Assembly (NCBI RefSeq): GCF_009363655.1
Contig: NZ_CP045393.1
Span: 1,984,001 to 2,048,000 of the forward strand
Length of the DNA: 64,000 nucleotides
Direction of reading: 5' to 3'
Source: Roseovarius sp. THAF27
Lineage (GTDB): Bacteria > Pseudomonadota > Alphaproteobacteria > Rhodobacterales > Rhodobacteraceae
The notes below the pieces were generated by a model. That model saw nothing but the letters and a program-made list of their open reading frames with translations. It had not been told where the DNA came from and did no database searches. Below are positions 52,459 to 63,818 of this stretch, piece after piece (position 1 is the stretch's first letter; every line of letters begins with the position of its first letter). The position numbers were made by a program, and so were the translations under genes.

Positions 52459-52836
52459 ATGGAGAGATCAGTGCCGGAGACGAAAAAGACCCCCTGGACC
52501 CTGCGGATCGGGCGCGGCCTGATCGCGGCGCTGTTCCTGGCCGGCGCGGTGCAGAAAGCCGTGGCGCCGGAGCAAGGCATGGCACTCTTGGGCAACCTTG
52601 GACTGCCCGGCGCGCTGATCTGGCCTGCGCTGGTGTTCAACGCGGGTGCGGGACTGGCGCTGTTGCTGGGATATGCGACGCGCTGGGTTGCGCTGGCGCT
52701 GAGCGTCTATTGCATGGTGACGAGCGTCTTTCACTTTCAGCCCGAGGATGGCTGGCAGATGTCGATCTACGTCAAGAACTGGGCGATTGCGGGCGGTTTG
52801 CTTGTACTGAGCGATTACGCGCGGCAAAGGCAATAG
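52459..52836 (+). CDS. DoxX-family membrane protein
   Basis: About 125 residues with four hydrophobic segments and the DoxX pattern (GRGLIAALFLAGAVQKAVAP, then LGLPGALIWPALVF and a late NWAIAGGLLVL). DoxX proteins are small quinone-pathway or redox-linked membrane proteins of mostly unknown role. The start is uncertain: ATG 52411, ATG 52459 and GTG 52471 are in frame; GAGAGATCA precedes the GTG. Confidence 0.8.
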   Translation: MERSVPETKKTPWTLRIGRGLIAALFLAGAVQKAVAPEQGMALLGNLGLPGALIWPALVFNAGAGLALLLGYATRWVALALSVYCMVTSVFHFQPEDGWQMSIYVKNWAIAGGLLVLSDYARQRQ

Positions 52837-52876
52837 AGCAGGGCAGCCCCCTGCCCTGCACTGCCTTGAAAAAGCT

Positions 52877-54100
<1,224 letters not shown>

Positions 54101-54141
54101 GACGGTCTCCTTTGGCAAGGGAAATTCGGTTTGGGTTGAAT

Positions 54142-54155
54142 TTATCCTGAGATAA
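54142..54155. promoter_or_regulatory. LysR-type operator candidate between gcdH and its regulator
   Basis: TTATC, four bases, GATAA (54142-54155), in the 105-bp divergent spacer. The size and position fit a LysR-type binding site for the adjacent regulator. Confidence 0.5.
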
Positions 54156-54205
54156 GCGCAATAAAAAGCGGCAATTCGACATAGATTCATGAGGAAACCG
54201 CATAG

Positions 54206-55114
54206 ATGTCCCTGCCCCGCCGCTTTCTGCCATCCCTCGGCGCGCTGCGCGCGCTGGAGGCGCTGGACCGGCTGGGCAGCCTGACAGCGGTGGCCGAAGA
54301 GCTGAACCTGAGCCAAAGCGCGGTGAGCCGCCAGTTGCAGACGCTGGAAAGCCAGCTTGGCGCTCCGCTCTTCGTGCGCGAAGGGCGTCGCGTGCGGTTG
54401 ACACCCGAGACGCGTGAATACGCCGGCGAGACGCGCGCGGCGCTGAACCGGATCAGCCAGGCGTCGCTGAAGCTGGCGCTGAACCCCGGGGGCGGCAGTC
54501 TGAACCTGGCGATATTGCCGACCTTCGGGATGCGCTGGTTGGTCCCGCGCCTGCCTGAGTTTGCTGCGGCCCACCCGGAGGTGACGCTGAACCTGTCGAC
54601 CCGGTTGAAGCCATTCAACTTTGCCGCGGAACCATTTGATGCCGCTATTCTTTTCGGAGATGGAGGGTGGCCCGGAACGCAAAGCTTGCGGCTGAAGAGC
54701 GAGACGGTTGTGGCGGTGGCCGCGCCAGTGCTGCTGGAACGCACGCAGGTATCGGGACCGGGCGATGTGCTGTCCCTGCCCTTGTTACATATCGAGACGC
54801 GGCCCGAGGCGTGGCGGGCGTGGTTTAAGGCACACGGGATCGAGGCGGGCACGGTGGCGGGGACGATCTATGACCAGTTCTCGACCATCACGCAGGCGGC
54901 ACTGCATGGTCTGGGCGTGGCGTTGTTGCCCGAATACCTGGCCGAGCAGGACTTGGCGACAGGCAAGCTGGTGACGGTCTGGGGGGGTCGCACGGAAAGC
55001 CCCGGCGCCTATCACCTTGTCTGGCCCGTCGAAAAGGCGCAGGACAGCGCGGTGTTGAAATTCCGCGAATGGCTGGCGCCGCAGGCCGAGGATGAAGACC
55101 CCCTGCCCCGGTGA
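54206..55114 (+). CDS. LysR-family regulator, divergent from gcdH (GcvA/GcdR-like)
   Basis: A 302-residue LysR-type regulator. The N-terminal helix-turn-helix is [21 protein letters not shown]; the C-terminal substrate-binding domain follows (about 92-295). LysR genes divergent from gcdH are commonly its glutarate-responsive regulator (GcdR type), and the position and operator here support that. The inducer is not shown by sequence. Confidence 0.9.
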   Translation: MSLPRRFLPSLGALRALEALDRLGSLTAVAEELNLSQSAVSRQLQTLESQLGAPLFVREGRRVRLTPETREYAGETRAALNRISQASLKLALNPGGGSLNLAILPTFGMRWLVPRLPEFAAAHPEVTLNLSTRLKPFNFAAEPFDAAILFGDGGWPGTQSLRLKSETVVAVAAPVLLERTQVSGPGDVLSLPLLHIETRPEAWRAWFKAHGIEAGTVAGTIYDQFSTITQAALHGLGVALLPEYLAEQDLATGKLVTVWGGRTESPGAYHLVWPVEKAQDSAVLKFREWLAPQAEDEDPLPR

Positions 55115-55197
55115 CCAGCGTGATCCGATTGAGTGGCTGCGCCACGCATTATTTGTTTGGATTGAGTATTTGAAGAACAGTGAAAGTTGTGGCGCGA

Positions 55198-55887
55198 TCA
55201 GCCCAGCGAGTACCCTGCCCCGCGGACCGTGCGCAGCGGGTCCTCGCCGCCGTGCTGGCAGAGCGCCTTGCGCAGCCGGCCGATATGGACGTCGACGGTG
55301 CGGGTGTCGACATAGATGTCGCGGCCCCAGACGCGGTCGAGCAGTTGTTCGCGGCTCCACACCCGGCCCGGTTTTTCCATGAAGGTCGAGAGCAGGCGGA
55401 ACTCGGTCGGCCCGAGCTTCAGCCCCTCGCCCTGACGGGTGACGCGGTGGGTCTCGGAATCGAGGATGATATCCTCGTATTCCAGCCGCTCGCCCACGGT
55501 CGAGGGCCGGGTGCGGCGCAGCTGGGCGCGGACGCGGGCCATGAGCTCGATCACCGAATAGGGCTTGATCACGTAATCGTCGGCGCCGGTTTCCAGCCCG
55601 CGCACGCGGTCCACCTCTTCGGAGCGGGCCGAGAGCATGATGATCGGCACGTTGCGCGTCTCGGAGCGGGTCTTGAGCTGGCGGCAGACCTCGATGCCTG
55701 ACACGTTGGGCAGCATCCAGTCCAGCAGGATGAGGTCTGGCGCGGCCTCTTCGACCAGCATCAGGGCCTCTTCGCCGTTCTCGGCGCGGGTCACGGCAAA
55801 GCCGTCGGCTTCGAGGTTGTAGGCCAGCACTTCGCGCTGTGCGGGTTCATCCTCGACCAGAAGAACGCTGGGCTGTTCGCTTGCCAT
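55198..55887 (-). CDS. phoB: Phosphate regulon response regulator PhoB
   Basis: A 229-residue OmpR/PhoB-type response regulator. The receiver has VEDEP, the phosphorylation site D56 (LILLDWMLPN) and KPYSVIEL. The C-terminal winged helix has RTVDVHIGRLRKAL. It binds Pho boxes such as the one upstream of pstS. Last gene of the minus-strand pst-pho cluster, 18 bp after phoU. Confidence 0.96.
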   Translation of the reverse strand: MASEQPSVLLVEDEPAQREVLAYNLEADGFAVTRAENGEEALMLVEEAAPDLILLDWMLPNVSGIEVCRQLKTRSETRNVPIIMLSARSEEVDRVRGLETGADDYVIKPYSVIELMARVRAQLRRTRPSTVGERLEYEDIILDSETHRVTRQGEGLKLGPTEFRLLSTFMEKPGRVWSREQLLDRVWGRDIYVDTRTVDVHIGRLRKALCQHGGEDPLRTVRGAGYSLG

Positions 55888-55905
55888 GACGTCTTGTGTC
55901 CTTCG

Positions 55906-56631
55906 TTATGCGCCGACCTGGGGCGAGACCTTGGGGTCCAGCGAGGTCTTGTCGCTTTTGGGGCGGTTGTCTTCGGGCATGGTGCCGGTGACCAGATAAA
56001 CCACCTGTTCGGCGATGTTGGTGACGTGGTCGCCCATGCGCTCGGTGTTCTTGGCGATGAAGTGCAGGTGCATACAGGGCGTGATGTTGCGCGGGTCTTC
56101 CATCATGAAGGTCAGGAATTCGCGGAAAAGCGCGTTGTACATCTGGTCGACATCATGGTCGCGCTGGATCACCTCGCGGGCCAGTGCCGCGTCGCGCTGG
56201 ATATAGGCGTCCAGCACGTCGCGCAGCATCCGTTCAGTTTCGCGTGCCATGCGGCGCAGCGAGGCGGTGGCGCCGGTGATGGGGGTCATCTGCGCGAGCA
56301 CGGTGGTGCGCTTGGCCATGTTCTTGGCATAGTCGCCGATGCGTTCGAGGTTGGAGGCGATTTTCATCACCGTCAGGATCACGCGCAGGTCGATGGCGGT
56401 GGGTGCGCGCAGGGCAATGGTGCGCGCGGTTTCCTGGTCGATCTGTTCTTCCAGGTCGTCGATCACGCGGTCGCCGGCGCGGACGGTTTCGGCCAGCTCC
56501 TCGTCGCGGGTGTCGAGCGAGATGGCGGCGTTCATGATCGCCTCTTCCACCAGGCCGCCCATTTTCATGATCAGCGCCTGGACGGTTTCAAGGTCACGGT
56601 CGAAGGCCGATGAGATGTGTTCGTCGTTCAT
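55906..56631 (-). CDS. phoU: Phosphate signalling protein PhoU
   Basis: A 241-residue helical protein with the two PhoU repeats, each with the metal-binding E/D-x-x-x-D pattern: ASNLERIGDYAKNMA and AKNTERMGDHVTNIA. It links the Pst transporter to PhoR and restrains phosphate uptake. Placed between pstB and phoB as usual. Confidence 0.96.
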   Translation of the reverse strand: MNDEHISSAFDRDLETVQALIMKMGGLVEEAIMNAAISLDTRDEELAETVRAGDRVIDDLEEQIDQETARTIALRAPTAIDLRVILTVMKIASNLERIGDYAKNMAKRTTVLAQMTPITGATASLRRMARETERMLRDVLDAYIQRDAALAREVIQRDHDVDQMYNALFREFLTFMMEDPRNITPCMHLHFIAKNTERMGDHVTNIAEQVVYLVTGTMPEDNRPKSDKTSLDPKVSPQVGA

Positions 56632-56643
56632 AACGTGCGCTCC

Positions 56644-57441
56644 TTAGCCGATCCGGCCGGTGATGTAGCTTTCGGTGCGGGGATCTTCGGGGTTGGTGAA
56701 GATCTTGCCGGTTTCGCCGAATTCCACCAGGTTGCCGAGGTGGAAGAAGGCGGTCTTCTGGCTGACGCGGGCGGCCTGCTGCATCGAGTGGGTCACGATC
56801 ACGACCGAATACTCGGTGCGCAGCTCGTCGATCAGCTCCTCCACTTGCGCGGTGGCGATGGGGTCGAGCGCCGAGCACGGTTCGTCCATCAGGAGCACTT
56901 CCGGCTCGGTCGCCACGGCGCGGGCGATGCAGAGGCGCTGTTGCTGGCCACCCGAGAGGCCCGTGCCGGAGGCTTGCAGGCGGTCCTTGACCTCGTCCCA
57001 GATGGCGCCGCGGCGCAGGGCGCGTTCGACGATTTCGTCAAGGTCGGCCTTGGACTTGGCCATGCCGTGGATACGGGGGCCGTAGGCGATGTTGTCGTAG
57101 ATCGACTTGGGGAACGGGTTGGGTTTCTGGAACACCATGCCGACCTTGGCGCGCAGTTGCACCGGGTCGACTTTCTTGTCGTATATATCCTCGCCGTCGA
57201 GCAGGATATCGCCCTCGACCCGGCAGATGTCGATCGTGTCGTTCATCCGGTTGAGACAGCGCAGGAAGGTGGACTTGCCACAGCCCGAGGGGCCGATGAA
57301 GGCGGTGACGGTCTTGTCTTCCAGCGCCACGTCCACGTCCTTGATGGCATGGGTGTCGCCGTAATAGACCTGCACCTTCTTGGCCGAGAATTTGATGTCT
57401 TTCTGATCCACGGCTCTCTCCGTATTTGGCGTATCGTACAT
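56644..57441 (-). CDS. pstB: Phosphate ABC transporter ATP-binding protein
   Basis: A 265-residue ABC ATPase: Walker [11 protein letters not shown]-loop [14 protein letters not shown], signature LSGGQQQR, Walker [14 protein letters not shown]. The PNPFPKSI stretch is characteristic of PstB. Starts 14 bp after pstA ends, in the same operon. Confidence 0.97.
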   Translation of the reverse strand: MYDTPNTERAVDQKDIKFSAKKVQVYYGDTHAIKDVDVALEDKTVTAFIGPSGCGKSTFLRCLNRMNDTIDICRVEGDILLDGEDIYDKKVDPVQLRAKVGMVFQKPNPFPKSIYDNIAYGPRIHGMAKSKADLDEIVERALRRGAIWDEVKDRLQASGTGLSGGQQQRLCIARAVATEPEVLLMDEPCSALDPIATAQVEELIDELRTEYSVVIVTHSMQQAARVSQKTAFFHLGNLVEFGETGKIFTNPEDPRTESYITGRIG

Positions 57442-57455
57442 GGCGTGGTCCCTTT

Positions 57456-58790
57456 CTACCAGCGGCGCTCGAAGCGGCGGCGCAGGATGATGGCGATGAT
57501 GTTCATGGTCAGCAGGAAGACCAGAAGGATGATGATCCCGCCCCAGGCTTTCTCGTAAAAGCTGGCGTCGGCGCGGGCGGCCCAGGTGTAGATCTGGGCG
57601 GGCATGGCCGAGTTCGGCTCGGTGAAGCCGGCGACGAAGCCGTCAGGGTAGCCGCGGGCGACGAAGCCGACCATGCCGATCAGCAAAAGCGGCGCGGTCT
57701 CGCCCAGGGCCTGCGCGAGGCCGATAATGGTGCCGGTGAGGATGCCGGGCATGGCCAGCGGCAGGACATGGTGAAAGACCGCCTGCATCTTGGACGCCCC
57801 GACGCCGAGCGCGGCGTCGCGAATGGAGGGCGGCACCGCCTTGAGCGAGGCGCGGGTCGAGATGATGATCGTCGGCAGGGTCATCAGTGTCAGCACCAGC
57901 CCGCCCACCAGCGGGGCGGATTGCGGCAGGTGCATGAACTGGATGAAGACAGCAAGACCAAGGATGCCGAAGACGATTGACGGCACGGCGGCAAGGTTCG
58001 AGATATTCACCTCGATGAGGTCGGTGAACTTGTTCTGCGGCGCGAATTCCTCGAGATAGATCGAGGCGGCGACGCCGATGGGCAGCGACAGGACCAGCAC
58101 CACCAGCATCATGAAGAACGAGCCGATGACCGAGGCGCCGATCCCGGCCCCGCCGGGGTTGTCCACGCCGGAATCCGCGCCGGTGATGAAGTTCCAGTTG
58201 AACTCGGACTTGATGATGCCGGCGTTGCGCAGCGCATCCACCAGATCGAGGTCGGAGGCCATGAGAAAGCGGCTGTCCTGCATACTTTCGCGGGTGACAC
58301 GGCCGTTGAAATAGCCGTCGACGCGCGACGAGGCGGAGAGCGAGAAGGACGTCGGCTCGCCGAGACGGTTCTGGTTGCCCGCGTAGTATTCCCGCAGGTT
58401 GCCGCCGACCTTGCCCAGCACGCGTTCGATCGAGGCCTCGTCGAATTCGACCTCCATCCCGCGTTCCTCAAGTTGCTGCTGAAGCTGCGCGATGAAGAGG
58501 TTCGAATAGGCCTTGGTCTTGAAAAGTTCGCCCTCGGCCTCGTCGAATTGTTCTTGGGTCAAGGTGAATTCCATCTCCACCACGGTGTGGGTGAAGGCGG
58601 GGAGGCCCGAGCGGATGATCGAGAAGAACAGCACGACAAGAAAGAAGATGCCGATGATGATCGCCGTCATACCGTAGGCGCGAAAGCGTTTCTCGGCAGC
58701 GTTGCGGCGCTTGGTGTTGGCGTCGGCTGTCTTGAGCGAGGAGCGGCCATGGCCGCCGCCGCTGGCGCCGTTGAGCGTTGCGTCGGTCAT
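57456..58790 (-). CDS. pstA: Phosphate ABC transporter permease PstA
   Basis: A 444-residue permease. The binding-protein-dependent transport domain is C-terminal (about 220-435) with the EAA loop ([19 protein letters not shown] and GIIGL-type sequence). The N-terminal 170 residues form one membrane helix and a large periplasmic insertion, longer than in E. coli PstA but usual for Rhodobacteraceae (DUF3333 type). Its ATG overlaps the pstC stop by 4 bp. Confidence 0.95.
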   Translation of the reverse strand: MTDATLNGASGGGHGRSSLKTADANTKRRNAAEKRFRAYGMTAIIIGIFFLVVLFFSIIRSGLPAFTHTVVEMEFTLTQEQFDEAEGELFKTKAYSNLFIAQLQQQLEERGMEVEFDEASIERVLGKVGGNLREYYAGNQNRLGEPTSFSLSASSRVDGYFNGRVTRESMQDSRFLMASDLDLVDALRNAGIIKSEFNWNFITGADSGVDNPGGAGIGASVIGSFFMMLVVLVLSLPIGVAASIYLEEFAPQNKFTDLIEVNISNLAAVPSIVFGILGLAVFIQFMHLPQSAPLVGGLVLTLMTLPTIIISTRASLKAVPPSIRDAALGVGASKMQAVFHHVLPLAMPGILTGTIIGLAQALGETAPLLLIGMVGFVARGYPDGFVAGFTEPNSAMPAQIYTWAARADASFYEKAWGGIIILLVFLLTMNIIAIILRRRFERRW

Positions 58791-60259
58791 TCGTACTGCT
58801 CCCGGTATTTGCGCACGATATAAAGGGCGAAGACGTTCAGGCAGAGCGTGATGACGAAAAGCGTCATCCCGAGCGCGAAGGCCACCAGCGCCTCGGGCGA
58901 GGCGAAGTCGGCGTCGCCAGTGAGCTGGCTGACGATCTTGGCGGTCACGGTGGTCATGGCCTCGAACGGGTTGAGGCTAAGCCGGGCTGCGGCCCCTGCC
59001 CCCAGCACCACGATCATCGTCTCGCCGATGGCCCGTGAGGCGGCCAGCAGGATGGCGCCCACGATGCCCGGCAGGGCGGCGGGCAGTACCACCTGGCGGA
59101 TGGTTTCCGATTGCGTGGCACCCAGCCCGTAGGAGCCGTCGCGCATGGCCTGCGGCACCGCGTTGATGATGTCGTCGGAAAGCGAGCTAACGAAGGGGAT
59201 CAGCATGATGCCCATCACCAGACCGGCGGTCATGACGGCGGTGCCCGCCTGCATGATGCCAAGCCCGTCATCGCCGAAGACCTTGAGCAGCAGCGGGCCG
59301 ACCGTCAGCAGGGCGAAGAGGCCATAAACGATGGTCGGAATACCGGCCAGCACCTCGAGCAGCGGCTTGGCGACCGAGCGGACCTTGGGCGAGGCGTATT
59401 CCGAAAGGTAGATCGCGGCGAAAAGCCCGATGGGCACGGCCACGGCCAGCGCCACGATGGAGATGTAGAACGTGCCCCAGAGAAGCGGGATCACACCGAG
59501 GTCGGAACTGCCGCCCCGACCAGAGAAGCTGGGCGCCCAGTTGGTGCCGAAAAAGAAATCGGAAGCCGGGTAAAGCCGGAAGAACTCGATGGTGTTGAAC
59601 ACCAGCGACAGGATGATGCCGACCGTGGTCAGGATGGCGATGGAGGCGGCGCCGATCAAAAGCGCGCGGATGCTTTGCTCGACCGTGTTGCGGGCGCGGA
59701 AATCGCCGTGGGATTCGCGCAGGCCCCAGAGCGCGCCGAGGACCGCTAAGATCAGCACCGCGACGGTCATCATCAGGTTGCCAGTGGCGTTCATGATCCG
59801 GTAGCGCTGCGCGGCGCGCAGGACCGTCTGGGTGACCTCGGAGGTCACGATCTGGCCCGCGTCCCGGAGCCGTTGGGTCACATCGTTGAATTCGGCGCGC
59901 GCGTTGCGGGCGAAATCTTCTTCCATGACGCCCTGAGCCACGGCATTGTCCAACCCGTCCGCTGTGCGCCGGACCTCGGCCATGACAAGCCCGAGCGAGC
60001 CCTTGTTGTCGATGGAGCGGTCGGGGATCATGCCCGATATGGTATTGCTGACGATAAGCGGCTGGATCAGCAGCCAGGCGATCATCAGCAGGAAGGCCGG
60101 AACGACGACTTTGATCAGCACGTTCGAGCCGTAATAGGACGGCAGCGAGTGGAGTTTGCGGTTGTCGCCCTCCACGCTTTGAAGCGCCCGACCGCGACCG
60201 AGCACGTAGCCCACCGCCGCGATGCCAAGCACGATCAGGAATAGCCAGAGTGTCGGCAT
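58787..60259 (-). CDS. pstC: Phosphate ABC transporter permease PstC
   Basis: A 490-residue permease, also with an extended N-terminal half (three membrane segments and a periplasmic region, about 1-230) before the standard transport domain with the EAA-like loop (YGLGATQSETIRQVVLPAA). The ATG at 60259 follows GGGGGGC; an apparent longer frame runs through the pstS spacer. Preceded by the pstS-pstC spacer hairpin. Confidence 0.95.
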   Translation of the reverse strand: MPTLWLFLIVLGIAAVGYVLGRGRALQSVEGDNRKLHSLPSYYGSNVLIKVVVPAFLLMIAWLLIQPLIVSNTISGMIPDRSIDNKGSLGLVMAEVRRTADGLDNAVAQGVMEEDFARNARAEFNDVTQRLRDAGQIVTSEVTQTVLRAAQRYRIMNATGNLMMTVAVLILAVLGALWGLRESHGDFRARNTVEQSIRALLIGAASIAILTTVGIILSLVFNTIEFFRLYPASDFFFGTNWAPSFSGRGGSSDLGVIPLLWGTFYISIVALAVAVPIGLFAAIYLSEYASPKVRSVAKPLLEVLAGIPTIVYGLFALLTVGPLLLKVFGDDGLGIMQAGTAVMTAGLVMGIMLIPFVSSLSDDIINAVPQAMRDGSYGLGATQSETIRQVVLPAALPGIVGAILLAASRAIGETMIVVLGAGAAARLSLNPFEAMTTVTAKIVSQLTGDADFASPEALVAFALGMTLFVITLCLNVFALYIVRKYREQYE

Positions 60260-60303
60260 GAGCCCCCCATCCGTCTGTCTGGAAAAATTACCTAAAAGGG
60301 GTT

Positions 60304-60328
60304 GGGGGCGGCGGAAAATGCCGCCCCC
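60304..60328 (-). terminator. Hairpin in the pstS-pstC spacer
   Basis: Nine-base arms GGGGGCGGC (60304-60312) and GCCGCCCCC (60320-60328), followed on the minus strand by CCCCTTTTAGG and later TTTTT. Such a hairpin usually gives partial termination and protects the abundant binding-protein mRNA, so that PstS exceeds the permease. Confidence 0.65.
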
Positions 60329-60341
60329 GGTGGTCAGAGGC

Positions 60342-61382
60342 TTAGGAGCCGCTGCCCATGGTTTCTTCGGCTTCGACAGCCGACTGCGTGGCCGCAAGTT
60401 CCGGGTCCGCAACCAGGCCGTAGTTCGACAGCGGGCCGCCGGGGCCTGCGATCTCGTCGGCGACGAAGAACTGGGCGTACTCTTTCAGGCCGGGGATCAC
60501 GCCGATATGCGCTTTCTTGACGTAGAAGAACAGCGGACGCGACACCGGGTATTCACCCGAGGCGATGGTCTCGGTCGAGGGCTCGATGCCGCTCATGGTG
60601 GCGACCTTCAGCTTGTCGGTGTTGTTCTCGTAGAACGCCAGGCCGAACACGCCGATACCGTTGGTGTTGGCGTCGATGCGCGCCAGGGTCTCGGTGTAGT
60701 CGCCGTCGATGTCCACGGACTTGCCGTCCTGACGGACGTCAAGGCACGAATCCTCGGCCTCGTCTTCGCTCATGCCGCTGTCCAGCATGGCCTGCATCGC
60801 GCCGGTTTCCTCGCAGCCGACCAGCAGAACCTTCTCTTCGAAGACTTCGCGGGTGCCGTGCTTGGTGCCGGGGATGAACATCGCGATTTCGGCGTCGGGC
60901 AGCTCGGAGTTGAACTCGGCCCAGCTTTCATGGGTGTTCTCGACCAGCTCGCCGTCTTTCAGGACGGTGGCGCCGATGGCGTTGAAGATGTCGGTGGGTT
61001 CGAACGCGGTGAACTCGGGACCGGACTGTTGCGAGGCGAAGACGATGCCGTCATAGCCGATGCGCACTTCGATGATGTCGGTCACGCCGTTGTCGGCGCA
61101 GGCCTTGATCTCTTTTTCGCGGATGGCGCGCGAGGCGTTCGCCACGTCGATGGTGTTTTCGCCAACGCCTTCGCAGAAGCGTTTCAGGCCAGCCGACGAG
61201 CCGCCCGATTCCACGACCGGGGTCGGGAAGTCGGTGTTTTCGCCGAAGAGCTCGGCCACGATCGACGCGTAGGGCAGCACGGTGGAAGAACCGGCAACCT
61301 GGACGTTGTCACGTGCAGCGGCAGCGGTGGCCGAAACGGCCGCGATCGCCAGGGTAGAGGCGGTCATTTTCATGAAGGACAT
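60342..61382 (-). CDS. pstS: Phosphate-binding protein PstS
   Basis: A 346-residue periplasmic phosphate-binding protein. Signal peptide about 1-24 (ending TAAAA). The mature part starts RDNVQVAGSSTVLPYASIVA, with phosphate-loop residues in SSTV and ESGGSSAGLKRF. The ATG at 61382 is preferred because AGGAG lies 7 bases upstream. A triple Pho box lies 82 bp before the start. Confidence 0.96.
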   Translation of the reverse strand: MSFMKMTASTLAIAAVSATAAAARDNVQVAGSSTVLPYASIVAELFGENTDFPTPVVESGGSSAGLKRFCEGVGENTIDVANASRAIREKEIKACADNGVTDIIEVRIGYDGIVFASQQSGPEFTAFEPTDIFNAIGATVLKDGELVENTHESWAEFNSELPDAEIAMFIPGTKHGTREVFEEKVLLVGCEETGAMQAMLDSGMSEDEAEDSCLDVRQDGKSVDIDGDYTETLARIDANTNGIGVFGLAFYENNTDKLKVATMSGIEPSTETIASGEYPVSRPLFFYVKKAHIGVIPGLKEYAQFFVADEIAGPGGPLSNYGLVADPELAATQSAVEAEETMGSGS

Positions 61383-61463
61383 ATATAGCTCCTGATATCC
61401 ATGTATCCCGGTCACCTTGCAGCGGGCGACCTTGGCGCCCTGCTACGCCTCGGGCACGACGCT

Positions 61464-61496
61464 TTTGTTACGGTTTTGTAACGGTTTTATGACAGG
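61464..61496 (-). promoter_or_regulatory. Triple Pho box upstream of pstS
   Basis: On the minus strand three 11-bp units lie end to end: CTGTCATAAAA (61486-61496), CCGTTACAAAA (61475-61485), CCGTAACAAAA (61464-61474). The first matches the E. coli PhoB half-site CTGTCAT exactly, and the 11-bp period is the canonical one. This is the best-supported regulatory site in the window. Confidence 0.88.
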
Positions 61497-61512
61497 CCCC
61501 TTTTTGCGAAGA

Positions 61513-61527
61513 TTAACGCTGAATTAA
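61513..61527. promoter_or_regulatory. Perfect CtrA-type site upstream of the pstS Pho box
   Basis: TTAA (61513-61516), 7 bases, TTAA (61524-61527) matches the CtrA consensus TTAA-N7-TTAA exactly, 17 bp upstream of the Pho box relative to pstS. In GC-rich DNA an exact match is uncommon. CtrA control of pstS is a hypothesis. Confidence 0.45.
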
Positions 61528-61564
61528 TTCCGGTTGACGTCGCGGCGCAAAGATGGGGGGTGCG

Positions 61565-62623
61565 TCAGGTCTGCGGCGACGCGGGGCGCGAGGGCAGAAT
61601 CACGTCGAATCGGGTGCCCTGCCCCAGTTCCGATTCGACCTTCAGACGGCCGCGATGGCGGTTGACGATATGCTTGACGATGGCCAGCCCAAGCCCGGTG
61701 CCGCCCATCTCGCGCGAGCGGTGGCTGTCGATGCGGTAGAAGCGTTCGGTCAGGCGCGGGATGTGCACCTCTTCGATGCCGGGGCCCTGGTCGGCCACGG
61801 AAATCACCGCCGAGGGGCCGCGCAGCGCGGGATGATCGGAATGCGCCGCAAGCGTCACGGTGACGGTCTTGCCGGGGCCGCCATACTTGACCGCATTCTC
61901 GATCAGGTTGGTCAGGATCTGGTGCAGTTGGTCGGCATCGCCGGGCACGTGGATCTCTTGCACCTCGGTCTGGAAGGCGATGGTCACGTCCGCTTCCTCG
62001 GCGATGGGACGGGTGGCGTGGATCACGGCATTGATCAGCCGGATCAGGTCGACGCGGTCGGTGGGGCGCACGCGTTCCTGCGCCTCGACCCGGCTGAGCG
62101 ACAGCAGGTCTTTCACAAGGCGTTCCATCCGGCTGGCCTCGACCTGCATGGTGCCCAGAAACCGCTCTGTCGCCACGGTGTCATTGCGGGCGGGACCGCG
62201 CAGGGTTTCGATGAAGCCCAGGAGCGCGGTCAGGGGCGTGCGCAGCTCGTGGCTGACATTGGCGACGAAATCGCGGCGCATCTGGCCGACCTGTTCCAGA
62301 TGCGTGACATCCTCGAAACACAACAGCACGCCCGAGCCAGCGTCGGTGTCGACCGGGCTGCAGGTGACGATGAAGGTGGTGTCCTGCGCGCCGGCGCTGG
62401 AGAGGTACCGCGTCTGGCGCATTTCGCGGTCGCGCAGGGACGCCTCGACCGCGTCGAGTACGGTGGGCTGGCGGATGGCGGTGATGAAATGACGCCCGGT
62501 CAGCCCCGGCCCCAGAAGGGCCGTGGCACGGTCGTTGGCGCCAAGGATGCGCTCGCCCCGCCCGATCAGCAGCGCGGCCAGGGGAATCGCCTGCAAAAGC
62601 GTGGCGATATTGCCCTGGTTCAT
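61565..62623 (-). CDS. phoR: Phosphate regulon histidine kinase PhoR (no membrane segment)
   Basis: A 352-residue histidine kinase: PAS domain (about 5-110), dimerisation/phosphoacceptor helix with H125 in [12 protein letters not shown]-box LIENAVKYG, and ATP-lid G boxes ([19 protein letters not shown]). E. coli PhoR has two N-terminal membrane helices; none is visible here, so the kinase seems cytosolic or depends on partners for membrane contact. The ATG overlaps the stop of the carbonic anhydrase gene by 4 bp. Linked to pstS across a 182-bp regulated spacer. Confidence 0.92.
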   Translation of the reverse strand: MNQGNIATLLQAIPLAALLIGRGERILGANDRATALLGPGLTGRHFITAIRQPTVLDAVEASLRDREMRQTRYLSSAGAQDTTFIVTCSPVDTDAGSGVLLCFEDVTHLEQVGQMRRDFVANVSHELRTPLTALLGFIETLRGPARNDTVATERFLGTMQVEASRMERLVKDLLSLSRVEAQERVRPTDRVDLIRLINAVIHATRPIAEEADVTIAFQTEVQEIHVPGDADQLHQILTNLIENAVKYGGPGKTVTVTLAAHSDHPALRGPSAVISVADQGPGIEEVHIPRLTERFYRIDSHRSREMGGTGLGLAIVKHIVNRHRGRLKVESELGQGTRFDVILPSRPASPQT

Positions 62624-63150
62624 TCCGTGTCGAGGCGGCGCAGTCCCGCCCGGTAGCGCGCGGCGTTCTTCTGGTAGTGCAGCGCGGTGGCCGTGAAGGC
62701 GGCGATGGCCTGATCGTCCAGCTCGCGCACGATCTTGCCCGGCGCGCCCATCACGAGGCTGCCATCGGGGATCTCCTTGCCCTCGGTTATCAGCGCGCCG
62801 GCCCCGATCAGGCAGTTCTTGCCGATCCTGGCGCCGTTCAGCACGGTCGCGCCCATGCCGATCAGCGTGTTTTCCCCCAGCGTGCAGCCATGCAGCATCG
62901 CCTTGTGCCCGATGGTGCAGCCGCGCCCGATACTCAGCGGAAAGCCGGGGTCGGTGTGCATGACCACGTTTTCCTGCACGTTGCTGCCCTCCCCCACGAC
63001 GATCGGCTCGTTGTCGCCGCGCAGGGTGCAGCCGAACCAAACCGAGGCATTTTTTTCCAGCACCACCTTGCCGATGATGTTGGCGTCGGGGGCCACCCAG
63101 GTGCCGTCTTCCAGTTGCGGGATCACGTCGTCAAGCGCGTAGATGGGCAT
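62620..63150 (-). CDS. Gamma carbonic anhydrase family protein
   Basis: A 176-residue left-handed beta-helix protein of the YrdA/PaaY/gamma-carbonic anhydrase type. Zinc-ligand His are in VMHTD and in IGHKAMLHG. Members hydrate CO2 or act as thioesterase or transferase-like trimers; activity is not certain. It lies between gmk (adjacent, zero gap) and phoR (4-bp overlap), so it is cotranscribed with a kinase gene of unrelated function. Confidence 0.9.
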   Translation of the reverse strand: MPIYALDDVIPQLEDGTWVAPDANIIGKVVLEKNASVWFGCTLRGDNEPIVVGEGSNVQENVVMHTDPGFPLSIGRGCTIGHKAMLHGCTLGENTLIGMGATVLNGARIGKNCLIGAGALITEGKEIPDGSLVMGAPGKIVRELDDQAIAAFTATALHYQKNAARYRAGLRRLDTE

Positions 63151-63789
63151 TCATCTCTCCTCGAATTCGGCCTGCAGGCGTTGCACATGGGCGTTCAGAT
63201 CGGGCTGTTGCAGGCGGCGCAGGCGGGCGGCCGAGACAATGGTCTTCAGCGCGTTGTCGGTGGTATCCAGGTCGTCATTGACCAGCACGTAATCGTACTC
63301 GCCCCAGTGGCTGATCTCGTCCCAGCTTTTCTGCATCCGCTTGGCGATGGTTTCGGGGCTGTCCTGCCCGCGCGTTTCCAGCCGTCGGTGCAACTCGGTG
63401 ATCGAGGGCGGCAGGATGAAGATCGACAGGGTATGGGGGCCGAGAACCGAGTTCTGGATCTGCTGCGCGCCCTGCCAGTCGATATCGAAGAGCACGTCGC
63501 GGCCGGCGTCGATGGCGGCCTGCACGGGGCCGCGGGGCGAGCCGTAGAAATTGCCGAAGACATGGGCGTGTTCCAGCATCTCGCCCGCGGCCACCTGACG
63601 GCGGAAGGTGCTGTCGTCGAGGAAATGGTAATCCTGCCCGTCCACCTCGCCCGCGCGGGGCGGCCGCGTGGTGGCGGAGACGGAGAACGAGATCGTCCCG
63701 TCCCAGTCGCGCAGGCGGCGCGACAGCGTGGACTTGCCCGCGCCCGAGGGCGAGGAGAGGATGATCAGAAGACCGCGACGCTGCGTCAT
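63151..63789 (-). CDS. gmk: Guanylate kinase
   Basis: A 212-residue kinase converting GMP to GDP with ATP. Walker A is [10 protein letters not shown], the GMP-binding region [11 protein letters not shown], and the conserved GQDYHFLDD follows. The ATG at 63787-63789 gives the standard N-terminus; an apparent longer frame is not supported. A diverged hairpin/ATATTT-type element lies upstream on the minus strand. Confidence 0.96.
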   Translation of the reverse strand: MTQRRGLLIILSSPSGAGKSTLSRRLRDWDGTISFSVSATTRPPRAGEVDGQDYHFLDDSTFRRQVAAGEMLEHAHVFGNFYGSPRGPVQAAIDAGRDVLFDIDWQGAQQIQNSVLGPHTLSIFILPPSITELHRRLETRGQDSPETIAKRMQKSWDEISHWGEYDYVLVNDDLDTTDNALKTIVSAARLRRLQQPDLNAHVQRLQAEFEER

Positions 63790-63818
63790 GGGGCCCCCGG
63801 TGCGGGCACGCGGCCCGG

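Noticed and set aside
54101..54682. N-terminal extension of glutaryl-CoA dehydrogenase
   Set aside because: It overlaps the conserved LysR gene on the opposite strand; the protein family starts at the ATG at 54100.
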